This document shows, piece by piece, positions 37,687 through 47,632 of a stretch of 64,000 bases of DNA. The position numbers and the translations under genes were made by a program. Within the stretch, counting starts at the first letter, position 1. Each line of letters opens with the position of its first letter. Location: contig CAWBBR010000009.1 in assembly GCA_963787045.1 (NCBI GenBank), forward strand, positions 62,001-126,000, in the 5' to 3' direction. The notes beneath the pieces were generated by a model that was not told the origin of the DNA, did not search any database, and saw only the letters and a program-made list of their open reading frames with translations. This DNA comes from DATJGR01 sp963787045 (GTDB lineage: Bacteria; Pseudomonadota; Gammaproteobacteria; Pseudomonadales; Azotimanducaceae).

Positions 37687-39456
37687 TCATAGCGGGAACT
37701 GCGTTGCTTGACCGGCGACCACGGACCACGTGATCAGCAGCGCGTTGATGAACGCGCCGAGGTAAACGCTGCCGGTCGCACGTTGAAAGATCGCCGCGAT
37801 GATGCCGGCCACGGTCAACAGCACCACGAACTGGATCGCGACAATCGTCAGCAGCGGTTCGCCGAGCGGTAGCGGGATGCCGACCAGCAACGGGATGTAC
37901 TGCAGCGCCAGCAGCGCGACGAAACCATTCGTGAGTATCAGTACGCAACGAATGCTCGCGCGCCGCATCCCCACGCCGACGACGAATTGATGCAACGACG
38001 TGCCGAGCACCACGAAGAACAGCGTCATCGGCATGAGGTACATGAAGTACGGCGCGACATGCCACGGCGCGAAGCGCTTGAACGCAATTACCCAGAATCG
38101 GAAGTCGACCAGGAACGCCGAATCGATCGCGCGCAGCAGGCCATATGCAATACCGACGATCCCGACGGCGGCCGCGGCCGCACCCAGGAGCCGACCCATG
38201 TGGAAGTCGTTCGGCCACAAACCGACCGACGCGAGCGTGGCGGATCCGCGCCCGAGGACGCCGGTTGCCGCGGCCGCGATCATCGTGTTCACGATCACCC
38301 ACAGCATCAGTCCGTTCGTCAGTTGCTGCGGCGCCAGGTTCGACACCGGCCAGAACACGTCCGCGAAGTGGAACGCCGGGAAATACGTCAACACCGGCAC
38401 CAGCGTAATCAGCGCCGCGCTGACGCCGGGACGGACCAGGCGCGCAGTCGCCGGAAGGGGCACGATCAGGAACTTCGCCGCGCGCCATTGCAGCATCGTC
38501 AGGCCGAGCCCGATGATGGTGATGATCATGCCGACGAGTGCGACGAGGGTGGTCAGTTCCTTCCAGTACCAGATCTGGTGATGCGCCGGTTGCGGCGTGC
38601 CGCCCTTCAGCGTCAGCGCAAACCAGTCGACGGCCGCTCCGATCGCGGCGGTAGAGAGATGATCGCCCGGGTGCGTGACCGGCGGGACGTGCAGCATCCG
38701 CGCGGAGTCGTACTCGAGATAGCCGTACAGTTTCTCCGGCACCACCGGTTCGAGCGTGCCGAAGATCTCTTTCAACTTCGGCGCGCGCACCACTTCGGCT
38801 CCGGTTGGAACGCCCCACATCAGGTCGGAGAACTCGTCGAAGGCGCTGAATACCACGGCCAGATTGCGCGGAAACGTCTGGGTGCCTTGCGGCGCACCGA
38901 AGCTGCCGGGCGCCGACCCTTCGAGCACCATCGCTTTGTATCCGTCGGGCTGGTCGGCCGCCGCGGCGAGCACCGCCCAGCCGCCCATCGAGTGACCTTC
39001 GAGGCCGACGTTGTCCGGATCGACCGTATCGAGCGCGCGCAGATACCGGAGCGCGTCCGGTCCGCCGAAGCCGTTGGCAAAAGCCGGCGGTCGCGACAAT
39101 CCGTGACCGCTTTGATCGAGTGCGAGTACGACATAGCCGCGGCGCGCGAACTCGATCGCGAAGCCGCTTTGCGTCTCGCGCGAGTTGATGTAGCCGTGCA
39201 CGGCGAGAATGCCGGGAGCTTTGTGCGTGGCGTCGACGCCGTCTGGGGTGTAGAGGAGGGCACTCAGGCGCTTTCCGTCGGCGCTCGGGAAATGCACGTT
39301 CTCCACGCGTACGCTGCCGCCCACCGTCTGAATTTCGTGCGCAGTGAAACCACCCAGAACGACCAGCATCAAGCCGACGCCGATCAACACATGATGCACG
39401 CTGACGCGAGGATGACCCTCGGCGTCGGACGTTGCCGCTGTACTACCTTCGCTCAT
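37687..39456 (-). CDS. Alpha/beta hydrolase fused to a multipass membrane domain
   Basis: A 589-residue protein from ATG 39456. One anchor helix (VLIGVGLMLVVLGGFTAHEI) leads into an alpha/beta hydrolase domain: GILAVHGYINSRE (oxyanion region), nucleophile elbow VGLEGHSMGGWAVLAAA near residue 180 and a likely His in HPGDHLSTAAIG. Residues 310-589 hold about eight hydrophobic helices (TTLVALVGMIITIIGLGLT; LLTIVAIQFVVLLTVAGIIA). A fused membrane region of this size is not usual for such hydrolases. It may act on a lipid or export-linked substrate; the fusion is unbroken in frame. Confidence 0.78.
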   Translation of the reverse strand: MSEGSTAATSDAEGHPRVSVHHVLIGVGLMLVVLGGFTAHEIQTVGGSVRVENVHFPSADGKRLSALLYTPDGVDATHKAPGILAVHGYINSRETQSGFAIEFARRGYVVLALDQSGHGLSRPPAFANGFGGPDALRYLRALDTVDPDNVGLEGHSMGGWAVLAAAADQPDGYKAMVLEGSAPGSFGAPQGTQTFPRNLAVVFSAFDEFSDLMWGVPTGAEVVRAPKLKEIFGTLEPVVPEKLYGYLEYDSARMLHVPPVTHPGDHLSTAAIGAAVDWFALTLKGGTPQPAHHQIWYWKELTTLVALVGMIITIIGLGLTMLQWRAAKFLIVPLPATARLVRPGVSAALITLVPVLTYFPAFHFADVFWPVSNLAPQQLTNGLMLWVIVNTMIAAAATGVLGRGSATLASVGLWPNDFHMGRLLGAAAAAVGIVGIAYGLLRAIDSAFLVDFRFWVIAFKRFAPWHVAPYFMYLMPMTLFFVVLGTSLHQFVVGVGMRRASIRCVLILTNGFVALLALQYIPLLVGIPLPLGEPLLTIVAIQFVVLLTVAGIIAAIFQRATGSVYLGAFINALLITWSVVAGQATQFPL

Positions 39457-39503
39457 GGAGATTCGCGACTCACTACTACCGTTGGGAATCTGGTGTTGGG
39501 AAC

Positions 39504-40130
39504 CTATGGCTTTGGCAGCGGAACCTGTGGATTTATGTTGCCGTCTGCGCACGCACCCGAGCCGGCGCCGTTGTCCGGGTCGGTAGGGCAAGGATCGCAG
39601 ACATCGCCGAGACCGTCGCCGTCGAGGTCGGTCATGTCGCTACTGGCGAGCTGCGGACAGTTGTCGCACATGTCCTTGATACCGTCGCCGTCGGAGTCTT
39701 TGGCGTCGGGAAACACCTGCAGCGGCGCCGAGTTCAACACCAGCCCGTTGCCTTCCGTACCTTTCTGCGCGGTCGCGTGAATGCGCGCGTCTTTGTCGGT
39801 GGCGGCGTCTGCGGGAATGGTGACGCGCACCGACAGCGCGCCTTGCGCATTCGCTTTGTCGGTCGCGAGAGGCCGTTCGGCGTCCGCTTGCGAGAACGTG
39901 ATCTCCACCGGCTCATTCGGTGCGAATCCGTTGCCGGTGAGAATCACCATGTCGCCGCGTGCGATCGCGGTTTCGCGGGCGCACTCGGAAAACTCGACCG
40001 GATTCACCCACAGCTTGCCGCGCATTCGCGACGGCGGATCCTCTACGGCCGACGCTGCGGCCGCGAAGAGACACAACATGGCGAAGCCGATGGTCGAACG
40101 AAATCGATCGTCAGCGATGTGTTGGATCAC
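39504..40130 (-). CDS. Secreted protein with thrombospondin type-3 calcium repeats
   Basis: A 208-residue protein with a signal peptide (STIGFAMLCLFAAAASAVED). The middle part holds an Ig-like/IPT-style domain (MVILTGNGFAPNEPVEITFS). The C-terminal 60 residues are thrombospondin type-3 repeats with paired Cys and Asp-rich calcium loops: DSDGDGIKDMCDNCP and DLDGDGLGDVCDPCPTDPDN. Such proteins are extracellular or at the cell surface. No partner is evident. The terminal extension ends in PQVPLPKP without a sorting signal I recognise. Confidence 0.78.
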   Translation of the reverse strand: MIQHIADDRFRSTIGFAMLCLFAAAASAVEDPPSRMRGKLWVNPVEFSECARETAIARGDMVILTGNGFAPNEPVEITFSQADAERPLATDKANAQGALSVRVTIPADAATDKDARIHATAQKGTEGNGLVLNSAPLQVFPDAKDSDGDGIKDMCDNCPQLASSDMTDLDGDGLGDVCDPCPTDPDNGAGSGACADGNINPQVPLPKP

Positions 40131-40203
40131 GTTTCCCCCTACGCGACTCGACGCAGCGGTTATCGTAACCCAAGGCGGGCGGCTTACGCTGTGTCGCCGG
40201 TGC

Positions 40204-40999
40204 TCACGGCATCCACCAACCGCCGCTCACGCTGATGATCTGGCCGGTGACTTGCCGTGCGGTGACGTCCGACGCGAAGAACAGCACGGCGTTTGCGATG
40301 TCGGAAGCGTGCGTCGCGCGTTTCAACGCGGAGAGCTGATGCGTCTCCGCAATCTGCTTTTCGGTCAGCACGGTTTGGCCTTGGCGCCAGATGCTGCCGC
40401 GTCCGGCATCGGACTCCGATGCGGGCAGCACGATGCCGGGCGCGACCGCGTTCACGCGAATGCCGTAGCGGCCGAATTCCTTCGCGAGCGACTTCGTCAA
40501 CGCGACAACGCCGGCTTTCATCGCGCCATAGACCGCCTGGTTGGGCACGCCCTGGGCGGCATCGCTTGCGATCGACACGATCGCGCCCTGGCGGCGTGCG
40601 CGCATCAGCGCGAGCGCCGCGTGGCTGCTGCCGATGGTGGCGCCGAGATTCAGCCGCCACATGCGATCCCACCGCGCCGGATCGGAGTCGAGGAACAAGC
40701 GATGGATCGCCCCAGCCCATGTTGTTCACCAGCACATCGATCGTGCCGGCCGTTTCGCCGGCTTGCTGGATCGCAAGCGAGCAACGATCGGGTTCGCCGA
40801 GGTCGGCAATCAACACAGCGCACGACGGCGCGCCGAGATCGAGCGCTTCGTTGCGCGTCGCTGCCGCCTTTTCGGCGTCGATGTCGATGATCGTAATCGC
40901 GGCGCCTTGTGCGGCGAAGGCGTGCACGATGCCGCGCCCGATGTTCGACGCGCCGCCCGTAACGACGACCTGCTTGCCCGTCAGGTCGAGGTCGAGCAT
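40204..40999 (-). CDS. SDR-family oxidoreductase (one frameshift)
   Basis: About 264 residues after correcting one base near 40694-40701. The N-terminal part has VVVTGGASNIGRGIVHAFAA (TGxxxGxG) and VDVLVNNMGWGDPSL, the C-terminal part WDRMWRLNLGATIG, catalytic IVSIASDAA (Ser) with YGAMKAG (YxxxK), and GQIISVSGGWWMP. This is a classical FabG-like SDR using NAD(P)H. Neighbours on the same strand (LLM oxidoreductase 9 nt upstream, kinase and SnoaL-like gene) suggest a catabolic operon with substrate unknown. Confidence 0.8.
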
Positions 41000-41008
41000 G
41001 GCCTGAAC

Positions 41009-41863
41009 CTACAGGCGCGCGTAGTGGTCGAGCGCGCGCAACACAGTGGGCTCGTCAGCAACCGGGAGACGCATGATGGAGCGGGCGGCGCCGGTATCGC
41101 GCGCCTGCTTCAGCGCGTCGGCGTTCTGCAGCTTGTCTTCCAGGAAGAACAGCGAGACTTCCAGCGCATCGGGATCGCGCCCGAGCGCGCGCATTCGCGC
41201 GTGCACATCGGCGATGCTCGCGCGGGTCGTGGCGACGTCGAACGTGAGCGGCAGCCAGCCGTCGCCGTACTTGGCGACCTGCGCGCGACCAAACGGCGTA
41301 TCGAGCGTGCCGAGTACGATCCGCGGGTGCGGCTGCTGGATCGGCTTCGGGTATTGCCAGAACGGGTCGAACTGTACGAACTTGCCGCGAAAGCTCGGGC
41401 GTTCTTCGCGCCAGATCGTCTTCAACGCGTCGACGCGTTCGGCTACCTGCTTCCAGCGGTCTTCGAACTGCACGCCGTGGTGACCCATTTCGCCGCGGTT
41501 CCAGCCGGCGCCCACGCCGAAGATCAGCCGCCCGTCGCTCAATCGGTCGAGCGTCGAGACGTGCTTCGCGAGATTGATCGGATGGTGCTGATTGATCAGG
41601 CAGATCGACAGGCCGAGCTTGATCCGCTGCGTCACGGCAGCGGCGGCAGCGAGCGATGTGAACGGATCGGACATGTGACGGTATTCGTGCGGCAGAATGC
41701 CGCCGGTGGGATCGCGCACCGCGTCGCCGCCGTCCGCCGGCACCGGGATGTGCGTGTGCTCGGGTACCCACAATGATTCGAAGCCGCGTTCTTCGACCGC
41801 GCGCGCCAACCGGTCGCAGCGCATCGTGTATTCGGTGTTGAACGTAAAGACGCCGATCTGCAT
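41009..41863 (-). CDS. LLM-class oxidoreductase, F420-dependent type (TIGR03619-like)
   Basis: A 284-residue luciferase-like TIM barrel. MQIGVFTFNTEYTM opens at ATG 41863; LWVPEHTHIP near residue 32, GLSICLINQHHPINLAKHV near 82, LIFGVGAGWNRGEMGHHG near 110 and ALGRDPDALEVSLFF are characteristic blocks. The sequence type is that annotated as F420-dependent in actinobacteria and many uncultured proteobacteria; FMN use cannot be excluded. It overlaps neither neighbour: the kinase stop is 11 nt upstream and the SDR start 9 nt downstream. Confidence 0.82.
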   Translation of the reverse strand: MQIGVFTFNTEYTMRCDRLARAVEERGFESLWVPEHTHIPVPADGGDAVRDPTGGILPHEYRHMSDPFTSLAAAAAVTQRIKLGLSICLINQHHPINLAKHVSTLDRLSDGRLIFGVGAGWNRGEMGHHGVQFEDRWKQVAERVDALKTIWREERPSFRGKFVQFDPFWQYPKPIQQPHPRIVLGTLDTPFGRAQVAKYGDGWLPLTFDVATTRASIADVHARMRALGRDPDALEVSLFFLEDKLQNADALKQARDTGAARSIMRLPVADEPTVLRALDHYARL

Positions 41864-41873
41864 TTGTTGAACC

Positions 41874-42929
41874 TCAGGCCAGTAGTTCGTCGAGTCGCCG
41901 GGTGGCGGTGTTGTCGGTAAGCACATGGTGATGTTCCGCGATCTGACCGCGGTCCACCGCAACGCGCAGATAGCGCAGCATCAGCACCGCAACCTTCAAT
42001 GCCGCATACACCTTGTGGAAGTCTGCATCGCGAATCGCACGGCTGGTACGCGCTTCGTATCCGGCGATCGTCGCGGCGTCGGACGGAAACCCCGGTAGCG
42101 AGCGACCGTTCGCGCGCATGCGATTCATTTCGAGGAACCAGAACACGTCGAGTTCCGGCGGACCGAGCGTTGCCAGTTCCCAATCGAGCAGCGCGACAAC
42201 CTCGAAATCGCGGACGACCGTATTCGCCGGACGCGCATCGCCCCACAGCAGCATCGCGGTCGCGTCGTCCGGCAGATGTCCCAACACCCATGCGAAGGCG
42301 CGATCGAGCACGCGCTGGTCGGCGGGACCCTTGCCCCATGCATACAGGTCGGCCAGCCAATGCACTTCTCGCGCGAGCGCCGTAGCGCCGCGCGTGTTTC
42401 GGGTGAGTTGGCCGACGAGCGCCTCGTCGACCGGCGCAGCGTGAATCGACGCGATCGAGTCGATGCAGCTGTCGTAGTAGCGCCGTTGCGCGTCGACGCT
42501 TGCCTCGGCGAGGAAGCCCGCTTCGAAGAATGTCGGCCGGTCGTCGGCCGGCACCTGACCGTCGACGAAATCCATGACGTAGAACGGACGCCTCAACACC
42601 GTGCCGTCGAGGTCGTCCGCGATGACCGCCGGCACCGGACACCCGGATCGCGCGCGCAAGTGGCGCAGGCAATGCACCTGACGAGCGAGGTCGTATTCGC
42701 GGAACATCGCCGCGCCGACCGGCGCGAGCCGCAGTACGAGGCCGCGCGCCTGGATCGACCCGGCGCGGGTCCAGCTGGCGTCGAAGATGTGCGTTTCGTT
42801 GGACCAGCCGCCCGACTGCGGCGACGTCGCGTTGGCGATCGACAGCGACTCGGCGCACAAACGCGCGCGCAGCCAGCGATGCAGCGCGAGCGAATCTACG
42901 ATCGATTCATCTGACGGCGCACCGCTCAT
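41874..42929 (-). CDS. APH-family phosphotransferase
   Basis: A 351-residue kinase-fold protein starting MSGAPSDESIVDSLALHRWL. Catalytic LLWGDARPANTVV near residue 215 has Asp in place of the usual HxD histidine neighbour (WGDARPAN); metal-binding LLDWELATLGPPELDVFWFL near 238 follows. The group matches the ACAD10/11-like and fructosamine-kinase-like proteins often found in degradation operons. It is the second such kinase in the window (the other is at 27528) and is coupled to the SnoaL-like gene upstream by a one-base TGATG overlap. Confidence 0.82.
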   Translation of the reverse strand: MSGAPSDESIVDSLALHRWLRARLCAESLSIANATSPQSGGWSNETHIFDASWTRAGSIQARGLVLRLAPVGAAMFREYDLARQVHCLRHLRARSGCPVPAVIADDLDGTVLRRPFYVMDFVDGQVPADDRPTFFEAGFLAEASVDAQRRYYDSCIDSIASIHAAPVDEALVGQLTRNTRGATALAREVHWLADLYAWGKGPADQRVLDRAFAWVLGHLPDDATAMLLWGDARPANTVVRDFEVVALLDWELATLGPPELDVFWFLEMNRMRANGRSLPGFPSDAATIAGYEARTSRAIRDADFHKVYAALKVAVLMLRYLRVAVDRGQIAEHHHVLTDNTATRRLDELLA

Positions 42930-43316
42930 CAGAAGGTCTGCGGGGTCTGCCACAGTCCGCGCGCTTCGCGGGAGTTCCAGATTTCGACGATCTTGCCGCC
43001 GGCAACGCGAAAGATCTCGATGCCGGCGAGTTCGTACGACTTGCCGTCCTTCTGCGTGCTGAAGCCGTTCCACGCGACCGCGACCTTGTCGGCATCGCAG
43101 ACCACGACGGACGAGTCGAATCGAAGCACCGGGCACAGGTCGAGCGTCTTCTGCAGGCGCGTCGATCGACTCGGCGAGCGACAGTTGCTTGACCTCGCCG
43201 GGCGCGTGCCGCCACGTCGGGTCGGCGATCAACTCGGGAATCAGATCGAGGCGCCGCTGGTTGTACAGCACGTCGAGATACGTCGAGACGACTTCCTGCG
43301 CGGACTTTGGCGGCAT
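42929..43316 (-). CDS. SnoaL/NTF2-like protein (one frameshift)
   Basis: About 128 residues when one extra base near 43154-43163 is removed. The frame starts MPPKSAQEVVSTYLDVLYNQ and RRLDLIPELIADPTWRHAPG, then resumes as LQKTLDLCPVLRFDSSVVVC and DKVAVAWNG, GIEIFRVAGGKIVEIWNSRE. The WRHxPG and IVEIWN blocks mark the cone-shaped SnoaL-like fold, used by polyketide cyclases, isomerases and many small-molecule enzymes. It heads a minus-strand set with the kinase, LLM oxidoreductase and SDR. Confidence 0.75.
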
Positions 43317-43417
43317 GTCCTGTTCTCCCCGGGAGTCGGCGCATTCTAACAGTCGTTAGATTTTTGGCAACGCGCGTGAGATGCTTTGAGGCGCTCGGTC
43401 AATACGCGGGAGGAGCG

Positions 43418-44197
43418 ATGGATCTCGGTATCAAAGGGCGTCGCGCGATCGTCTGCGGCGCCAGTCGCGGACTCGGCTATGGATGCGCGAGCGCGCTCGT
43501 GCGCGAAGGCGCTGACGTCGTCATTGTGGCGCGCACCGAAGCGACGGTCGCGGCGGCGGCCAGGGCGTTGAACGAACAAGGACCGGGACGAGCGAGCGGT
43601 GTCGTGGCGGACGTCACGACCGATGCCGGTCGCGCAACGTTGCTCGCCGCTTGTCCGGAGCCCGACATCCTGATCAACAACGCGGGCGGTCCGCCACCCG
43701 GCGACTTCCGCCAGTGGGGCCGTGCGGAATGGATCGCCGCGCTCGACTCGAACATGCTGTCGGCGATCGAGCTGATCAAGGCGACCATCGATCCGATGAT
43801 CGCGCGCAAGTTCGGACGCATCGTCAACATCACGAGTCACATGGTGAAAGAACCGACGGCGATGCTCGGCCTGTCGAACGGCGCGCGCGCGGGCCTCACC
43901 GGGTTCGTCGGCGGACTCGCGCGCGATGTCGCGCGCCATGGCGTCACCGTCAACAATCTGTTGCCGGGCCAGTTCGATACCGATCGGTTGCGTTCGAACC
44001 ACGAGAAGTTCGCGAGCCGCACCGGCGCAAACCTCGACGAGTTCCGCGAACGGATGCGCAACGAAGTGCCTGCGAAACGCTTCGGCAACGCCGACGAATT
44101 CGGCGCCGCCTGCGCGTTTCTCTGCAGCGCGCACGCCGGTTACATCACCGGCGCGAACCTGCTGCTCGACGGCGGCCAGTACCGCGGTCTGATGTAG
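43418..44197 (+). CDS. SDR-family protein with altered catalytic site (BKR-like)
   Basis: A 259-residue protein starting MDLGIKGRRAIVCGASRGLG with GGGAGGAG ahead of the ATG. Nucleotide site GASRGLGYG and INNAGGPPPGDF are intact. The expected YxxxK helix reads LSNGARAGLTGFVGGLARDV, so both Tyr and Lys are replaced, as in the BKR-like SDR subgroup. The C-terminal ITGANLLLDGGQYRGLM is normal. Activity may be lost or use other residues. The P450 gene starts 8 nt downstream, so they form an operon. Confidence 0.82.
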   Translation: MDLGIKGRRAIVCGASRGLGYGCASALVREGADVVIVARTEATVAAAARALNEQGPGRASGVVADVTTDAGRATLLAACPEPDILINNAGGPPPGDFRQWGRAEWIAALDSNMLSAIELIKATIDPMIARKFGRIVNITSHMVKEPTAMLGLSNGARAGLTGFVGGLARDVARHGVTVNNLLPGQFDTDRLRSNHEKFASRTGANLDEFRERMRNEVPAKRFGNADEFGAACAFLCSAHAGYITGANLLLDGGQYRGLM

Positions 44198-44204
44198 GTC
44201 GCGC

Positions 44205-45470
44205 ATGAACGCTTTCGAATTGCCTGACAGGCTCGCGCGCGTCGTTGCTGATCCACGGTCTTATGCGAACTGGGACGCGCTACACGACGATCTGACGATC
44301 ATCCGTCGCGAGTATCCGTTCGCGCGCGCGCAGATCGACGGCTACAACCCGTTCTGGGTGGCGTCGAAATTCGACGACATCCGCGCCATCGCGTTGAACA
44401 ACGACGTCTTCAAGAGCGGGATGGGCGGCATCCTGTCGAACGAAGAGGTTGCTTTCGAACGGCGCGCCGGCATCGGCAAATTGTTCCGCAGCGTCGTCGC
44501 GATGAACGAGCCGGATCATCGCAAGTACCGCCTGCTGACGCAGGCGTGGTTTCAGCCGAAGAACCTCGAGCGGGTCGAATCGGGCGTGCGTGCGCTGGCG
44601 CGCCGCTATGTCGATCGATTGATAGCGAGCGGTGGGCAGTGCGATTTCGTCGACGCGATCGCCGTGCACTATCCACTGATGGTGATCATGTCGATTCTCG
44701 GCGTACCCGACGAAGACGAACCGATGATGCTGCGGCTCACGCAGGAGTATTTCGGCAGCAAAGACATCGATCTCAACCGCGACAAGGAGGCGGTATCGCC
44801 GGAAGCGAACTTCCAGTCGGTGCGACGCGTCATCGAGGATGCGACCGAGTACTTCGGACGGATATCGGCCGCGCGCCGGCGAAACCCGACCGACGATCTC
44901 GCATCGGTGATTGCGAACGCGGTGATCGACGGCAAGCCGATCAGCGACGTCGACGCGATGGGCTACTACATCACGGTTGCGTTTGCCGGCCACGACACGA
45001 CGTCGTCGTCGCTCGCAGGCGCTGTGTGGGCCTTATGCGAAAACCCCGATCAGCTCGCGCTGCTGAAGCGCGATGCATCGTTGGCGGCGAATCTCTCCGA
45101 GGAAGCAGTGCGCTGGACCACGCCGATTCACCAGTTCACGCGCATCGCGGCGCGCGATTTCGACTTCAACGGCCGACAGGTGCGTAAAGGGGATTGGGTC
45201 GTGCTGTGCTTTCCGTCGGGCAATCGCGACGAAGCGGTGTTCGACGAGCCGTTCCGCTTCCGTGTCGACCGGCAGAAGAACACGCACGTCGGATTCGGGT
45301 ACGGCGCCCACATGTGTCTCGGCATGCATCTCGCCCGAATGGAACTGCGGGCGTTCTTCGACGAAATGCTGCCGCGCATCCGTTCGCTCGAGTTGAACGG
45401 CGTACCGACGCGCACCGTCACCAATTTCGTCGGCGGACCGAAGTCGGTGCCGATTCGATTCAGCGTTTGA
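44205..45470 (+). CDS. Cytochrome P450
   Basis: A 421-residue soluble bacterial P450. I-helix oxygen-binding segment VAFAGHDTTSSSLAGAVWAL near residue 258, K-helix ExxR in LSEEAVRWTTP near 302, and heme loop HVGFGYGAHMCLGMHLARME near 365 with the axial Cys. NEPDHRKYRLLTQAWFQP is the C-helix region. Such enzymes hydroxylate hydrophobic substrates such as sterols or terpenes with ferredoxin and a reductase, neither of which is next door. It follows the SDR at 8 nt and its last 11 nt overlap the convergent peptidase. Confidence 0.93.
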   Translation: MNAFELPDRLARVVADPRSYANWDALHDDLTIIRREYPFARAQIDGYNPFWVASKFDDIRAIALNNDVFKSGMGGILSNEEVAFERRAGIGKLFRSVVAMNEPDHRKYRLLTQAWFQPKNLERVESGVRALARRYVDRLIASGGQCDFVDAIAVHYPLMVIMSILGVPDEDEPMMLRLTQEYFGSKDIDLNRDKEAVSPEANFQSVRRVIEDATEYFGRISAARRRNPTDDLASVIANAVIDGKPISDVDAMGYYITVAFAGHDTTSSSLAGAVWALCENPDQLALLKRDASLAANLSEEAVRWTTPIHQFTRIAARDFDFNGRQVRKGDWVVLCFPSGNRDEAVFDEPFRFRVDRQKNTHVGFGYGAHMCLGMHLARMELRAFFDEMLPRIRSLELNGVPTRTVTNFVGGPKSVPIRFSV

Positions 45471-47629
45471 CGTCGGGCCGCCAACCCGGCACGCCCGCAC
45501 GCCAGAAGATGAAGCTGTAAGTGTCTGCGGCGAGTTCGTTCGCCTGTGTGGCGGTCGAGCCTACGCCGTGACCGCCGTCAGTCTCGATGCGCAGCAACAC
45601 CGGGTTCGGCGTGCCGCTCGCCTGCAGCCGCGCCGCGAACTTCGCCGGTTCCCACGATGACACGCGCGGATCGTTCAGCCCGGTGGTAACGAGCACGGCC
45701 GGATACGTCGCGCCGTCCTTTACGTGCTGGTAAGAGTCCATCGCGTAGAGATTCGCAAAGCCTTGTTGTGTCGTGATGGTGCCGAACTCCGGGATGTTCG
45801 GCGGACCGTTCGCCGAAAACTCGGAGCGCGTCGTGTTGGCCGCGGGGACCGCGTCGATCACACCGGCGAACAGATCGGGACGTTCGGTCAACGCCATGCC
45901 CATCGCGATGCCGCCGGCCGAACCGCCGGAGATGAACAGCTTTTCTTTCGTCGTGATTCCGCGCGCGATCAGATCCTGCGCGCACGCGATCAGGTCGCGC
46001 CACGTATTCGGCTTGTTGGCGTCTTTGCCGCCTAGCCGCCACTGCTCGCCGAGTTCGCCGCCACCGCGGACGTGACACGTTGCGGCGTTGACGCCTTCCT
46101 GCATCAACACGATTTCGCGCGGCGCGAAGCCCGGCAGTTCGGAGATACCGTACGATCCATAGGCGTCGAGCAGCGTGATCTGCGGTCGCTTTGCGTTTTT
46201 CGGTTCGATCAGTGTCAACGGCACGCGCACGCCGTCTGCGGCCGTCGACTCGAGATCGGAGACGACGAATGCCTGGTCGAAGGCCGGGGTCGTGCCGAGT
46301 TGCAGATCGGTGAACCCGTTCGAAGCGTGATCGAAGGCGAACGTCGCCGGGGGAACCGTCCAGCTCTCCTGGGTAATCGTGATGCCGGGCGCCGATGGAT
46401 CGGCGAACGCCTCCGACACGTAACCCTTGAACGGCAGTGGGACCTCGGTGGCGGTGGTCGATCCGGCAGGGATGCGCAGCAGATGCGAATAGCCGCCTTC
46501 GAGCGTCAGCACGTACAGCGCATCCGACGCGGCATGAATCGACTCGATCAGACGGTTCGGCTGAGGGGCGAGCAGTGTGCTGGCAGACGTGAGCGGCGCG
46601 CCGAGTTTGACGCTCAACACTTTGAACGTCGGCGCGTCGTCGTGCGACAGCAAGGAACGCCTCGTCGCCGCGCAGTTCCACGCTGGTGACGCCGTCGTCG
46701 CGGGAGAAGAACGGCTGCCACTGCGCACCGGGGTCATCGGCGCGCGCGGGCGGCGTGAGCCAGCCGGTCATCTCGTTCTGCACGCCGTTGACGGCGAGCA
46801 GCAATGCTTGCGTCGCGCCGGGAACGATCACGAGCACGGGGTTCTCCACCGGGTTCAGCTTTGGTCCGTGCCCAGTCATACCGCCGAGGATCGGCACGGG
46901 CTCGGATTGCAGATTCCACCGGTCGATCGTGGAGTCGAGATACTTGTCGGTCGGCGGCGCGCCGTCTGCGGGTTTCTGCAGACGGATGAAGTACAGCGTT
47001 CTGGCATCTGCGCTCCACGTGGTGGCGCCGAACTCGGCGCGATCGATCGGCCCGGCGATCTGCGCACCGGTCGCGGCGTCGTAAACGAACAGCGACGCGG
47101 CTTCCGATCCGCCGGCGGAAATGCCGACGGCCACCTTCGAACCGTCGGGCGCCGGCAGAAAATAGTTGATTGCGTATGACATGCCGCCGTTCTGCGCGCG
47201 CAGCACCGCGACGTCGACCAGCGTGCGCGTGCCGTTCGCGTCGCGCACGCGAAGGTTGAATTCGTCGGCGGCGGGCGCGCGCTCCTCATAGAACGCGCGG
47301 CCGCCATAGAGGCTGTAACCGTGCACGAAACCGAAGCGACCCGCGAAGTCCGAAATGCGCTGCAGCAGCGCTGCGCGCGGCGCGATCGAATCGAATACCC
47401 GGCGCGTGTAGTCGCCTTGCGCCGTCATCCACGCGACGGTCGCGGGACCCATCAGCTCGAAGTAGCGATATGGATCGGTCAGCGTGGTGCCGAACAGCGT
47501 CTCCGTCACCGGCTCGGGCGTCGCCAGCGGCGGCGGCGCGATGCCGAGCGGCGCGAGCGGATCGCGTTCTGCCGCTGCAACCGAAACCGACACGATCGCG
47601 CACGCGATCAGCGTGTGGACGGCTCGCAT
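45460..47629 (-). CDS. Prolyl oligopeptidase family (S9) serine peptidase (one frameshift)
   Basis: About 722 residues when one extra base near 46648-46655 is removed. Signal peptide RAVHTLIACAIVSVSVAAAE, then the beta-propeller (DPYRYFELMGPATVAWMTAQ, ISDFAGRFGFVHGYSLYGG) and the alpha/beta catalytic domain. The catalytic Ser is in KLFISGGSAGGIAMGMALT, Asp in VTTGLNDPRVSSWEP and His in TDGGHGVGST. A periplasmic oligopeptidase is likely. The frame breaks in the propeller at DEAFL/LSHDDAPTF. Its end overlaps the P450 end by 11 nt, and the next gene upstream is an SDR with 3 nt between them. Confidence 0.85.
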
Positions 47630-47632
47630 CGG

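Noticed and set aside
37987..39780. A 597-codon plus-strand frame
   Set aside because: It lies antisense to the alpha/beta hydrolase, has no recognisable domain and shows shadow composition.
41874..42929. Antibiotic-resistance kinase
   Set aside because: The kinase fold is shared with catabolic kinases, and the gene is fused by overlap to a SnoaL/LLM/SDR operon.
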